Assembly (NCBI RefSeq): GCF_019175365.1
Contig: NZ_CP059572.1
Location: 124,001 to 188,000, forward strand
Source: Actinomadura graeca
GTDB taxonomy: Bacteria > Actinomycetota > Actinomycetes > Streptosporangiales > Streptosporangiaceae
Direction: 5' to 3'
Length of the DNA: 64,000 nt
Shown here: in pieces, positions 24,407 to 32,059 of the stretch
Position numbering within the stretch: the stretch's first letter is position 1
Layout: the number at the start of each line of letters is the position of its first letter
Translations under genes and position numbers: made by a program
Notes under the pieces: generated by a model
Told to the model about the DNA's origin: nothing
The model's database searches: none
Seen by the model: the letters and a program-made list of their open reading frames with translations, nothing else

Positions 24407-24745
24407 GCCCCGACCCTAGGGCCCGTGCCGGGCCGCTCGCGCCCGCGCCGACGCCCCCGAGGGCGATCACCCGCGAGGATCGGGCACGCGCGGCTGCCTT
24501 CGGTACCCGAGGAGGATCTGAGCTCCCGGAGGCTGTCGAGCGGCACCTCCTTCCGCGCCAGCGCCTTCCCGGCGGGGTGGTCCGCAGCGTCCTGCGCCGC
24601 GAGGCCGCCCCTGAAGCGCGCCGCGCGAACCGCCGTGACGGCCGTCCTTGGCGCGCCGTCCCGATCATGCCGCCCGGCTTCGGCCCGGGAACACTTCGGC
24701 CTTCGCAAATGTTGCGTTGTAAACATGTAATCATCGGGAGGTGCG
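24407..24745. other. Intergenic region upstream of the HtrA-like gene
   Basis: No supportable gene. Near the right end an inverted repeat ATGTT (24709-24713)/AACAT (24722-24726) sits in an AT-richer patch, followed by GGGAGG at 24736-24741 as the ribosome site of the next gene. It probably carries that gene's promoter. Confidence 0.4.
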
Positions 24746-25693
24746 ATGATCCCCCATGACCCCGGCGAGCCCCTGGACGCCTATTCCGCCGCGGTGTCCG
24801 CCGTCGCCCGCGAGCTGACGCCCCGCGTGGCCGCGCTGCGCGTCCGCCACCGGCGGGGCGAGGGCGCCGGGTCCGCCGTCGCCTTCACCGGCGACGGGTT
24901 CCTGCTCACCAACGCCCACGTCGTCGGCGGCGCCGCAGGCGGGCAGGCCGCGTTCGCCGACGGCACCACCACCGCGTTCACCGTCATCGGCACCGACCCC
25001 CTGTCGGACCTGGCCGTCGTCCGGGCCGACGGCGACACCCCCGGCCCGGTCGCCCTCGGTGACAGCGACCGCCTGGTCGTCGGGCAGCTCGTCGTGGCCG
25101 TCGGCAACCCCCTCGGCCTCGCCGGGTCGGTCACCGCCGGGGTGGTGTCCGCCCTCGGACGGTCCCTGCCCACCCGCAGCGGCGGCGCCGTCCGCGTCAT
25201 CGAGGACGTCATCCAGACCGACGCCGCCCTCAACCCCGGCAACTCCGGCGGCGCGCTGGCCGACGCCCGCGGCCGCGTCGTCGGCGTCAACACCGCCGTC
25301 GCCGGCATCGGCCTCGGCCTGGCCGTGCCCATCAACGCCACCACCCGCCGCATCATCGGCGCGCTCATCCGCGACGGCCGCGTCCGCCGCGCCTACCTCG
25401 GGCTGGCCGCCGCGCCCGTCCCGGTCCCCGCCGCCCTGCGCGCCCGCACCGGCCAGGACGGCGCCGTCCGCGTCGCCGAGGTCGTCCCCGCCAGCCCCGC
25501 CGACCGCGCCGGCCTGCGGCGCGGCGACCTGGTCCTGACCGCCGGTGGCGCCCCCGTCACCAGCGCCCAGGACCTGCAGCGGCTCATGTTCGCCGAGGCC
25601 ATCGGACGGCCGCTGCCCATCACCGTCCTGCGCAACGGCGCCATGGTCGACGTCATCGCCGAACCCGACGAGCTGGACGCCGAACACGCCTGA
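24746..25693 (+). CDS. HtrA/DegP-like serine protease with PDZ domain, cytoplasmic form
   Basis: A 315-residue trypsin-like protease of family S1C. The catalytic triad is visible: His in LLTNAHVVGG near residue 56, Asp in DPLSDLAVVRADG near 88 and Ser in LNPGNSGGALADARG near 168. A PDZ domain follows from about residue 220 (AYLGLAAAPVPVPAALR, then AEVVPASPADRAGLRRGDLV). Unlike most actinomycete HtrA proteins there is no N-terminal membrane helix or signal peptide, so it should be cytoplasmic, or the start is misplaced. The ribosome site GGGAGG at proper distance from ATG 24746 supports this start. Confidence 0.92.
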   Translation: MIPHDPGEPLDAYSAAVSAVARELTPRVAALRVRHRRGEGAGSAVAFTGDGFLLTNAHVVGGAAGGQAAFADGTTTAFTVIGTDPLSDLAVVRADGDTPGPVALGDSDRLVVGQLVVAVGNPLGLAGSVTAGVVSALGRSLPTRSGGAVRVIEDVIQTDAALNPGNSGGALADARGRVVGVNTAVAGIGLGLAVPINATTRRIIGALIRDGRVRRAYLGLAAAPVPVPAALRARTGQDGAVRVAEVVPASPADRAGLRRGDLVLTAGGAPVTSAQDLQRLMFAEAIGRPLPITVLRNGAMVDVIAEPDELDAEHA

Positions 25694-26119
25694 CCCGCCC
25701 GCCCCGGCGGCGGCCAGTGACCGGCCAAGGCGGGCCGCCGGAACGCCGCCCGGTATGGGCCGGGCGGACAGCTCGGTGTGCGGCCGTGCCCGCCGCGATC
25801 CCGCCGTCCCCGACTGCCGCGGCGCCGGCACCGACGGGGAGGTCGCCGAGCTGCGCGCCCGGCCACCCGCTCCACCGGCAGGTCCCTCTCCTCCAGCCCC
25901 GCCGCGCCACCACCTCGCCCAGTGGCGCGCCGTCCGTCGGCCGCGCCGCCCCGAACAGCTGGTGGACGACGCCAGCTCCAACGGCTGCGCGACCTGCCCA
26001 CCGCCGCGCCCTGCCCTGCCGGGCCGGGTGCGGCGGCGACTACGACGGCCCCGGTCTCGTCTCCCGGCGCCACCGGCCTCGCCGTCCACCTTGTCGGTCC
26101 CCGCCCGTCCGCCGCACCC
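25694..26119. other. Long intergenic region without a convincing gene
   Basis: About 430 bases between the protease stop and the ArsR-controlled promoter. Open frames exist in several phases because of high GC, but none has a ribosome site, a recognised domain or coding-like amino acid composition. It may be decayed coding sequence. Confidence 0.4.
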
Positions 26120-26149
26120 TTGATACGTAGGGAAAATCCTACGTATAGT
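26120..26149 (+). promoter_or_regulatory. Promoter and perfect operator of the VOC-ArsR-SRPBCC operon
   Basis: The -35 box TTGATA (26120-26125), an 18-base spacer and -10 box TATAGT (26144-26149) end six bases before the ATG at 26156, so the transcript is probably leaderless. A perfect 9-bp palindrome, ATACGTAGG-N6-CCTACGTAT at 26123-26146, fills the spacer and touches both boxes. The ArsR protein encoded in the operon is the likely binder. Confidence 0.8.
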
Positions 26150-26155
26150 GGCCGC

Positions 26156-26536
26156 ATGACCATCACCCGCATGAGCCGCCTCTCCCTCCCCGTCTCCGAC
26201 CAGGACCGCGCCAAGGACTTCTACGTCGGCGTCCTCGGCTTCGAGGTCCTCGGTGACAGTCCCGTCCCCTTCGCCGACGGCGCCCGCTGGCTGGAGGTCG
26301 GGCCCGCCGGCGGCGGCACCAGCGCCGTCCTGGTCACCTGGCTGGAGATGGAACCCGGCGCCCTCACCGGCCTGATGCTGGAGACCACCGACATCGACGC
26401 CGACCTGGCGCGCCTGCGCGGCGCCGGCGTCGATGTCCACGGCCCCGCCGACACCCCCTGGGGGCGGCAGGCCACCTTCGCCGACCCCGACGGCAACGGC
26501 ATCGTCCTGGCCGAGGCCGCCGCCGGGGCCGCCTGA
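26156..26536 (+). CDS. VOC-superfamily (glyoxalase/bleomycin resistance-like) protein
   Basis: A 126-residue vicinal-oxygen-chelate protein: two beta-alpha-beta-beta-beta repeats, seen as LSLPVSDQDRAKDFYVGVLGFEV split by turns, LTGLMLETTDIDADLARLR and the C-terminal ATFADPDGNGIVLAE. The C-terminal DPDGNGI with Glu supplies a metal ligand. Such proteins are dioxygenases, glyoxalases or drug-binding proteins; nothing here fixes the substrate. It is the first gene of a three-gene operon with an ArsR repressor and an SRPBCC protein, and ATG 26156 lies directly after the promoter. GCCTGA ends it 16 bases before the ArsR start. Confidence 0.9.
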   Translation: MTITRMSRLSLPVSDQDRAKDFYVGVLGFEVLGDSPVPFADGARWLEVGPAGGGTSAVLVTWLEMEPGALTGLMLETTDIDADLARLRGAGVDVHGPADTPWGRQATFADPDGNGIVLAEAAAGAA

Positions 26537-26552
26537 GCCGGGCACCGGTCCC

Positions 26553-26873
26553 GTGACCGCCACCGCCGACGCGCTGTTCTCCGCGCTGGCCAGCCCCGTC
26601 CGCCGCGAGTTGCTGCGCCTGCTGCTGGACGGGCCCCGCACCGCGGGCGCGCTCGCCGCCCACTTCGACATGGCCCGCCCCAGCGTCTCCGAGCACCTGC
26701 GGGTGCTGCGCGACGCCGGGCTCGTGGCCGAGACGCGCCGCGGACGCGAACGCCACTACCACCTGGAGGCCGCGCCCCTGATGGACCTGGCCGACTGGCT
26801 GCACCCCTACGAGCGGTTCTGGCGGCAGAAGACCGCCGCCCTGCGCCGCGTCCTGGACGAGGAGGACCCATGA
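26553..26873 (+). CDS. ArsR-family repressor (SdpR-like, metal-site free)
   Basis: A 106-residue winged-helix repressor. The core is ADALFSALASPVRRELLRLL, then AGALAAHFDMARPSVSEHLR (recognition helix) and AGLVAETRRGRERHYHLEA (wing). No ELCVCDL-type metal-binding cysteines are present, so it is a member of the group paired with SRPBCC proteins rather than a metal sensor. The GTG at 26553 is the only start that leaves the domain whole. The stop overlaps the SRPBCC start (ATGA). It probably binds the perfect palindrome at 26123-26146 and represses its own operon. Confidence 0.92.
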   Translation: MTATADALFSALASPVRRELLRLLLDGPRTAGALAAHFDMARPSVSEHLRVLRDAGLVAETRRGRERHYHLEAAPLMDLADWLHPYERFWRQKTAALRRVLDEEDP

Positions 26874-27379
26874 CCCGCGCCCCCGACGACCCCGGGGCGC
26901 CCCGATCCCGGAATGAGGGATCCGGCGCCGCGGACGACCTGCGCACCATCCGGGTGGAGGAGTTCCTGCCCCACCCCCCGGACCGCGTCTGGCGGGCCCT
27001 GACCGATCCCGAGCTGCTCGCCCGCTGGTTCATGCCCTGCGACTTCCGCCTGGAGATCGGCCACGCCTTCACCCTGACGACCACGCCCCGGCCCAACGTC
27101 GCCTTCGGCGGCGTCTGCCACTGCCGCGTCCTGGACTTCGAGACCGGGCGGATGCTCCGCTACAGCTGGACCGACCCCGGCGAGGACAACGCGCTGGACT
27201 CCACCGTCACCTGGAGGCTGGAACCCGAGGGCACCGGCACCCGCCTGTTCCTCGAGCACGACGGCTTCGACCCCGACAACCCCTACCAGGCCATGTCCCG
27301 GCGGATCATGGGCGGCGGCAACGGCTGGACGGCCGTGGTCGCCCGCCTCGCCACCGCCGTCGCCGCGGCCGCCGCCTGA
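26870..27379 (+). CDS. SRPBCC (AHSA1-like) protein
   Basis: A 169-residue START-like protein. The AHSA1 domain starts at TIRVEEFLPHPPDRVWRALT near residue 25 and continues with DPELLARWFMPCDFRLEIGH, FGGVCHCRVLDFETGRMLRYS and WRLEPEGTGTRLFLEHDGFD, ending with a long helix GGGNGWTAVVARL. These proteins bind hydrophobic ligands in a deep pocket and are commonly paired with ArsR regulators. The first 22 residues are a polar leader. It is translationally coupled to the ArsR gene. Together with the VOC protein it suggests a small-molecule response unit; the inducer is unknown. Confidence 0.92.
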   Translation: MTRAPDDPGAPRSRNEGSGAADDLRTIRVEEFLPHPPDRVWRALTDPELLARWFMPCDFRLEIGHAFTLTTTPRPNVAFGGVCHCRVLDFETGRMLRYSWTDPGEDNALDSTVTWRLEPEGTGTRLFLEHDGFDPDNPYQAMSRRIMGGGNGWTAVVARLATAVAAAAA

Positions 27380-27492
27380 CCACCGCACGCCCCCACAAAA
27401 ACCAGGCACGAGACCAGGCACGACCGGGCAAAGGCCCCGCACGCGGTGGGCGGCCGGGGGGCGTCCCGGGGACGCGCCCGTCCTGCGGCCGG

Positions 27493-28251
27493 TCACACCC
27501 GGTGTACCGCCACGCCCGCCGCCTCGATCTCCGCGACCGCGGCGGCGGGCGCGGAGGCGTCGGTGACCAGCACGTCCAGCGCCGTGACCGGGCACACATG
27601 GCCCAGGCCCGTCCGGCCCAGCTTGGCGCCGTCGCACACCGCCACGACCCGCTGCGCCGCGGCGAGCGCGGCCCGCTTGACCGGCACCTCCGCCAGGTCG
27701 TGCGCGGTCAGCCCGTGCCGCGCCGACAGCCCGCACACCCCGAGCACCGCGGTGTCCACCCGCAGCGCCCGCAGCGACGCCTCCGCCAGGTGCCCCGTCA
27801 GCGACAGCGTCCCCGGCGTCGTCCGGCCGCCGGGCACCAGCAGAGTCACCTCCGGCGCGGCGCTGAGCGCGTTCGCCGAGTGCAGGTCCAGCGGCACCAC
27901 CGTCAGCCTGCGCGAGGCCAGGACCCGCGCCGCCTCCAGCGTCGTGGTCCCGCCGTCCAGCACCACCGACTCCCCGTCGGCCACCAGCGCGCCCACCCGC
28001 GCGGCGATCCTCCGCTTGGCCTCGGCCGCCTCCCGCAGCCGCAGCGCGAACGGCGTCGCCTCCCCCCGCAGCAGCAGGCTCACCGCCCCGCCCCGCACCC
28101 GCCGCAGCACCCCGTCCTCGGCGAGCCGGTCCATGTCCCGCCGGATCGTCATCTCCGAGCAGCCCGTCTCCGCCGCCAGGTCCGCGACCGTCACCCGCTC
28201 CGCCGACCGCAGCCGCTCCACGATCGCCAGCACCCGCTCCGCACCTTCCAT
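27493..28251 (-). CDS. DeoR/GlpR-family transcriptional regulator
   Basis: A 252-residue sugar-metabolism type repressor. The DeoR helix-turn-helix is at residues 4-57 (VLAIVERLRSAERVTVADLA, then CSEMTIRRDMDRLAEDGVLR, RVRGGA). The DeoRC ligand domain follows with LVADGESVVLDGGTTTLEAA, VTLLVPGGRTTPGTLSLTG, DTAVLGVCGLSARHGLT and LDVLVTDASAP. DeoR proteins sense phosphorylated sugars. The gene is divergent from a HAD phosphatase gene, and a palindrome lies in the 59-base gap, so that phosphatase is the likely target. ATG 28251 gives the normal length. Confidence 0.92.
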   Translation of the reverse strand: MEGAERVLAIVERLRSAERVTVADLAAETGCSEMTIRRDMDRLAEDGVLRRVRGGAVSLLLRGEATPFALRLREAAEAKRRIAARVGALVADGESVVLDGGTTTLEAARVLASRRLTVVPLDLHSANALSAAPEVTLLVPGGRTTPGTLSLTGHLAEASLRALRVDTAVLGVCGLSARHGLTAHDLAEVPVKRAALAAAQRVVAVCDGAKLGRTGLGHVCPVTALDVLVTDASAPAAAVAEIEAAGVAVHRV

Positions 28252-28259
28252 ATGTTCAA

Positions 28260-28280
28260 TCTAACGTCATCCGTGTTAGA
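28260..28280. promoter_or_regulatory. Candidate DeoR operator
   Basis: TCTAAC at 28260-28265 and GTTAGA at 28275-28280 form perfect 6-bp arms around nine bases, in the middle of the 59-base gap between the divergent DeoR and HAD genes. One site could control both promoters. Confidence 0.5.
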
Positions 28281-28310
28281 AAGGCGGCGGAGCGAACATC
28301 GGAGGGTCAC

Positions 28311-28910
28311 ATGAAGTGGGTCGTCATCGACTACGGCGAGGTCGTGTGCCGCAGGCCGCCCGACGAGTCCGCCGCGCGGCTGCCCGCGGCGCTCGGCGCC
28401 GAGCCCGGCCCATTCTGGGACGCCTACTGGAGCGGCCGCCGCGCCTACGACCTCGGCGCCGTCGACGCCGCCGGCTACTGGGGCGCGCTGTGCGGGGACC
28501 TCGGCCGCGTCGCTGGCACCGCCCTGCTGGACACCCTCGTCGAGCTGGACCTGGACATGTGGTCGCACCTGGACTCCGGCACCCTGGCGGTGCTGGAGGA
28601 CCTGGCCGCCCGCCGCGTCCCGCTCGCGCTGCTGTCCAACGCGCCGCTGGAACTGGCCCGCGACATCGAGCGCCGCCCCTGGGCCGCGCTGTTCCGCCGC
28701 CGGTTCTTCAGTGCCGACCTGAGCATGGCCAAACCCGACCCCCGCATCTACCGGCACGTCAGCGACGCCCTGGACACCGACCCCGGCGACCTGGTGTTCG
28801 TCGACGACCGCCAGGAGAACATCGACGGGGCACGGGAGGCGGGGCTGCGCGCCCACCTGTTCACCGGCGCCGACCGCCTCCGTCAGGACCTGCGGCTGCC
28901 GGCCGGGTGA
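28311..28910 (+). CDS. HAD-superfamily hydrolase
   Basis: A 199-residue HAD phosphatase-like protein with a helical cap. Motif I is WVVIDYGEVVCRRP near residue 5, where the nucleophile Asp is kept and the usual second Asp is Gly, as in the D-x-G-G-V subgroup. Motif II is ALLSNAPLEL near 106, motif III Lys is in MAKPDPRIYRHV near 140 and motif IV is LVFVDDRQENIDGA near 161. Loss of the second Asp may lower phosphatase activity or signal a different reaction such as dehalogenation. Probably a sugar-phosphate phosphatase in view of the divergent DeoR regulator. GGAGGGTC precedes the ATG. Confidence 0.88.
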   Translation: MKWVVIDYGEVVCRRPPDESAARLPAALGAEPGPFWDAYWSGRRAYDLGAVDAAGYWGALCGDLGRVAGTALLDTLVELDLDMWSHLDSGTLAVLEDLAARRVPLALLSNAPLELARDIERRPWAALFRRRFFSADLSMAKPDPRIYRHVSDALDTDPGDLVFVDDRQENIDGAREAGLRAHLFTGADRLRQDLRLPAG

Positions 28911-29077
28911 CCCCCGCCGCCCCGCGGGCCGAGAAGCCGCCGAGGGCCCCGGCACCGGGGGACCTGCGCCAGGCCCTCACCGGCACGGGCAACGGATGAT
29001 GATCATCCCTCCGGGTCACCGGTGGCATCGACGCCGTACGGCTCGCGCCGCCCGCCTTGCCTGCTACGCCTTGCCTG

Positions 29078-29977
29078 CTACGCCCCGCCCGCTGACGCCC
29101 CGCCGGGCGGCGCGAACGCGGCGGCGTGGTGGCGGGCGAAGTCGGCGACGTCGCGCGGGGGACGGCCGAGCAGCCCGGCGACCGTGCCGGTGGTGAGGTC
29201 CCCCCAGCCGCCGGCGTACGCCCGCGCGTACTCCTCCAGCATGTCCACGATCCACTCGGTGACGCCGAGCCCGAGCAGCGCGGCGCGCTTGACGTCGTCG
29301 CCGACCGCGCGGTAGGCGACCGGCCTGCCGAGCGCCGCGCCCAGCTCGGCGGCGGCCTCCCCGAACGTCAGCGAGCGCGGGCCGGTGAGGGTGTAGATCC
29401 GGCCGTGGTGGCGGTCCGGGGCGTCCAGGAGCACGCGGGCCGCGCAGTCGGCGACGTCGCGGACGTCGACCATGCCGATCCGCGCCGCGCCCATGTTCAG
29501 CGAGAACGTGCCCGTGGCGGCGATGTCGCCCGCCTCGCCCAGCAGGTTCTGCATGAACCAGTGCGGGCGCAGGATCGTCCAGCGCAGCCCGCACCGCTCG
29601 GTCTCGCGGTCGGCCAGCGCGTGCAGCCTGCCGCTGCGGTTCGGCGCGTCGTGCGCCGCGCCGACGGCCGACAGGCGCACGAGACGTTCCGCCCCGGCCC
29701 GCCGCGCGGCCCGCACGGCGCTCAGGGCGTACTCCGGGGCGCGCGGCCCGTTCGGGGTGAGCAGCCACACGTCCTGCACCCCCTCGAAGGCGGGCGGCAG
29801 GGACCGGGGGTCGCCGAGGTCGCCGACGACGACCTCGGCTCCCCGCTCGCGGGCGGCGGCGGCCGCGGACCCATCGCGCACGAGCGCGCGCAGCCCCACC
29901 CCCGTCCCTTCCAGCGCGCCCATCAGCGCGGTGGACACGGTCCCGGTGGCGCCGGTGATCAGAACGGTGCGCGGCAT
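29078..29977 (-). CDS. NmrA-like NAD(P)-binding protein (atypical SDR)
   Basis: A 299-residue extended Rossmann protein. The dinucleotide motif is VLITGATGTVSTALMGAL at residues 4-21, followed by VVVGDLGDPRSLPPAFEGVQ and VWLLTPNGP. The middle includes AERLVRLSAVGAAHDAPNRS, LRWTILRPHWFMQNLL and a QNLL segment typical of NmrA/QOR2-like quinone reductases. The active-site Tyr-x3-Lys of classical SDRs is absent. ATG at 29977 (second of two close ATGs) is favoured because AAGGAG lies seven bases before it. It overlaps the EamA transporter gene, so the pair is an operon behind the MarR operator. Confidence 0.9.
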   Translation of the reverse strand: MPRTVLITGATGTVSTALMGALEGTGVGLRALVRDGSAAAAARERGAEVVVGDLGDPRSLPPAFEGVQDVWLLTPNGPRAPEYALSAVRAARRAGAERLVRLSAVGAAHDAPNRSGRLHALADRETERCGLRWTILRPHWFMQNLLGEAGDIAATGTFSLNMGAARIGMVDVRDVADCAARVLLDAPDRHHGRIYTLTGPRSLTFGEAAAELGAALGRPVAYRAVGDDVKRAALLGLGVTEWIVDMLEEYARAYAGGWGDLTTGTVAGLLGRPPRDVADFARHHAAAFAPPGGASAGGA

Positions 29978-29979
29978 GG

Positions 29980-30981
29980 TCATTCTCCTTCGGGGGAGGC
30001 GGGGACACGGGCGGGACGACGGGCGAAGACGCGGGCGGGGCCCCGGGCGGGGAGGTGGGCGCGCAGGGCGCCGGGCGGCAGCTGCGCGGCGGCGATCGCG
30101 GCCAGCGCGAGCATGAAACCGGCCCCCTGCGGCGGCGTCAGGGACTCCCCGAGGAACAGCAGGCCCAGCAGCGCCGCGACCACGGGCGAGAGCAGGGGCA
30201 GGAACGACACCGCCACCACGGGCAGCCGGCCGATCCCGCGGAACCAGACCGGATAGGACAGCAGGGCGCCGACGGCCGACAGCCACGCGTAGCCGCCGGC
30301 CGCGCGCGCGTCCAGCGCCGGCGGGAGCCCCTCCAACGCCAGCGCGAACGGGACGAGCACCAGGCCGCCCGCGGTGAGCTGCCACCCGGCGATGGCCGCC
30401 GCGCCCGCGCCCTCCGGGCGGCCCCACCGCTTGGTCAGCACGATCCCGGCGGCCATCACGGCGGCCGCCGCGAGACCGGCCAGGACGCCCGGCGCGTCGA
30501 ACGACGGCCCGCCGCGCAGGACGATCAACCCGACGCCCGCCACGCCCGCCAGGCCCCAGGCGAGCCGCCGCCGGGCGGGACGCTCGCCGAGCAGTGCGAA
30601 CGCGAGACCGGCGACCAGCAGCGGCTGGACGGCGAACAGCGTCGCCGCGACCCCCCCGGGCAGCCGGTAGGCCGCCACGAACAGCAGCGCGAACAGCGCC
30701 CCGATGTTGAGGGTGCCGAGCAGCAGCGAGCGCCACAGCCACCGGCCGCGCGGCAGGCGGCGCGTGACGGCCAGCAGCACCAGCCCCGCCGGCAGCGCGC
30801 GGATCACGCCGGACACCAGCGGATGGCCGGGCGGGAGGAACTCGGTGGTCACCAGGTAGGTGGTGCCCCAGCTGACCGGCGCCGTCGCGGTCAGCGCCGT
30901 CGCGGCCAGGGCGCCCCCGACGGGACGCGGCGCCGGAACCGCCGGGGGAGCGGCCGGTGCGGGGGGAGACGCGGTACCCAT
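29980..30981 (-). CDS. EamA/DMT-superfamily transporter
   Basis: A 333-residue ten-helix exporter with two EamA repeats. Helices begin with ALAATALTATAPVSWGTTYL and include TLNIGALFALLFVAAYRLPG, VAATLFAVQPLLVAGLAFAL, WGLAGVAGVGLIVLR, LAAAAVMAAGIVLTKRW and VAVSFLPLLSPVVAALLGLL with FLGES. The second-repeat LGE motif is typical. The ATG at 30981 has AAAGG seven bases before; a GTG at 30987 is possible. C-terminal Pro/Arg-rich tail of about 30 residues overlaps the next gene. It is divergent from the MarR gene at 31074 and likely exports the MarR ligand. Confidence 0.9.
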   Translation of the reverse strand: MGTASPPAPAAPPAVPAPRPVGGALAATALTATAPVSWGTTYLVTTEFLPPGHPLVSGVIRALPAGLVLLAVTRRLPRGRWLWRSLLLGTLNIGALFALLFVAAYRLPGGVAATLFAVQPLLVAGLAFALLGERPARRRLAWGLAGVAGVGLIVLRGGPSFDAPGVLAGLAAAAVMAAGIVLTKRWGRPEGAGAAAIAGWQLTAGGLVLVPFALALEGLPPALDARAAGGYAWLSAVGALLSYPVWFRGIGRLPVVAVSFLPLLSPVVAALLGLLFLGESLTPPQGAGFMLALAAIAAAQLPPGALRAHLPARGPARVFARRPARVPASPEGE

Positions 30982-30992
30982 CCTCACAACCT

Positions 30993-31016
30993 TTCAACAT
31001 TGAAATGTTCAACGTT
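30993..31016. promoter_or_regulatory. Candidate MarR operators between EamA and MarR genes
   Basis: Two overlapping palindromes: TTCAA-CA-TTGAA at 30993-31004 and TTGAA-ATG-TTCAA at 31000-31012, continuing into AACGTT at 31011-31016. A weaker partial copy, GTTCAACGCTGAG, lies at 31053-31065 against the MarR ribosome site. The cluster could repress both divergent genes. Confidence 0.55.
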
Positions 31017-31073
31017 AAGGACCGTACGCCGGTGATAGCTTGGCGTCAAACAGTTCAACGCTGAGGAGTCCCC

Positions 31074-31652
31074 GTGGCACGCGACGCCGTCGACCTCGTC
31101 GTGGAGCAGTGGGCCCGCGCCCGCCCCGACCTCGACGCCTCCCCCATGGGGGTCCTCGGCCGCCTCTCCCGGCTGGCCCAGATCGTCGACCGCGAGCTCC
31201 AGGCGGCCTTCGCGGAGTTCGGGCTCAACCGGGGCGAGTTCGACGTCCTGGCCACCCTCCGGCGCGCCGGGCCGCGCGACGGCATGACCGCGGGCGGCCT
31301 GGCCCGGCACTCCATGGTGACCTCCGGTGCCGTCACCAACCGGCTCGACCGGCTCGTCGCCAAGGGCTACGTCACGCGCGAGGTCGACCCCGCCAACCGG
31401 CGCAGCGTCGTGGTCGCCCTCACCCCCGCCGGCCGCGAGCTCATCGACCGCGCCGTCGCCGCCCACCTCGACAACGAGCGGCGCATCCTCGCCGGGCTCG
31501 ACCGCCACGGCCAGGACGGCCTCGCCGCGACCCTGCGCACCCTGCTCCTCAGCCTCGGCGACAAGGCCGACGACGCCGACGGGCCCGCCGAAGCGGCTGA
31601 GGCGGGGCAGGCGGGAGAGCAGGGCGGCGGAGGGACGGCCGCCAGGCGCTGA
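31074..31652 (+). CDS. MarR-family transcriptional regulator
   Basis: A 192-residue MarR protein. The core spans about residues 25-130: MGVLGRLSRLAQIVDRELQA, LNRGEFDVLATLRRAGPRDG, ARHSMVTSGAVTNRLDRLVA and the wing REVDPANRRSVVVALTPAG. The C-terminal 30 residues are an Ala/Glu/Gly-rich tail. GTG at 31074 is supported by GAGGAG at 31063-31068. It faces the EamA/NmrA operon and probably represses it through the TTCAA palindromes. A fragment of a DrrA-type ATPase gene lies just downstream, a possible trace of an older MarR-ABC unit. Confidence 0.92.
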   Translation: MARDAVDLVVEQWARARPDLDASPMGVLGRLSRLAQIVDRELQAAFAEFGLNRGEFDVLATLRRAGPRDGMTAGGLARHSMVTSGAVTNRLDRLVAKGYVTREVDPANRRSVVVALTPAGRELIDRAVAAHLDNERRILAGLDRHGQDGLAATLRTLLLSLGDKADDADGPAEAAEAGQAGEQGGGGTAARR

Positions 31653-31760
31653 GCCCCCCGCGCCCCCTCGCTCCCGGCCTCCCGCCTCCGCGCGGCCGCG
31701 CCGCCGGGCCGCGGCGCACCCGCAGGCCCATGCCCGAGGGCCACAGATCCAGCGAAGCGG

Positions 31761-31847
31761 ACCCTCGACGGCTACCTGCCGGGGGGGAGCGGAACCTGCG
31801 CTTCCAGGCCGAGCTGTACGGGGTGCCGCGGCCGGCCGCGTCCGGCC
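31761..31847 (+). pseudogene. Fragment of a DrrA-type ABC ATPase gene
   Basis: About 87 bases closely match positions 5268-5352 of the DrrA-type gene (its codons for TLDGYLSGEQNLRFHAELYG and onward). Identical blocks include ACCCTCGACGGCTACCTG and GCCGAGCTGTACGGGG. Two extra bases near 31783-31792 break the frame, and roughly ten substitutions are present. Nothing on either side resembles the rest of the gene. It is a decayed piece of a paralogue or of a duplication. Confidence 0.8.
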
Positions 31848-31891
31848 GCGGCGACCGCGACCACCCGGCTCCTGACCTTCGCCGTTGCTAA

Positions 31892-31943
31892 ACGGGACAT
31901 CGTCCCGTATCGTCGGATCCACAAACGGGACAAGGTCCCGTTT
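31892..31943. promoter_or_regulatory. Twin palindromic operators upstream of the aldo/keto reductase
   Basis: Two perfect palindromes share one consensus: ACGGGAC-ATC-GTCCCGT at 31892-31908 and AAACGGGAC-AAG-GTCCCGTTT at 31923-31943. Their centres are 33 bases apart, close to three helical turns. They lie 117-168 bases before the reductase ATG. No regulator gene is next to them, so the binder is encoded elsewhere. Confidence 0.7.
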
Positions 31944-32059
31944 ATTTCGGACGAGGGGGCGGCGCCGGGCGCGCGTGCCGGGCGCGCACCGCCTGCGATC
32001 GCCCGGCTCGTCCACCCGCTGCCAGTTCCGCAAGCCCGCCGCATTGGAGGAACACGCTC

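Noticed and set aside
25755..26122. Possible gene between the protease and the ArsR operon
   Set aside because: Several frames stay open but none has a ribosome site or domain; amino acid content is Pro/Arg/Ala noise.
30993..31016. EamA/MarR palindromes as members of the men operator family
   Set aside because: The TTGAA/TTCAA arms are similar, but the centre is three bases rather than four and the outer bases differ, so they are probably bound by the local MarR.
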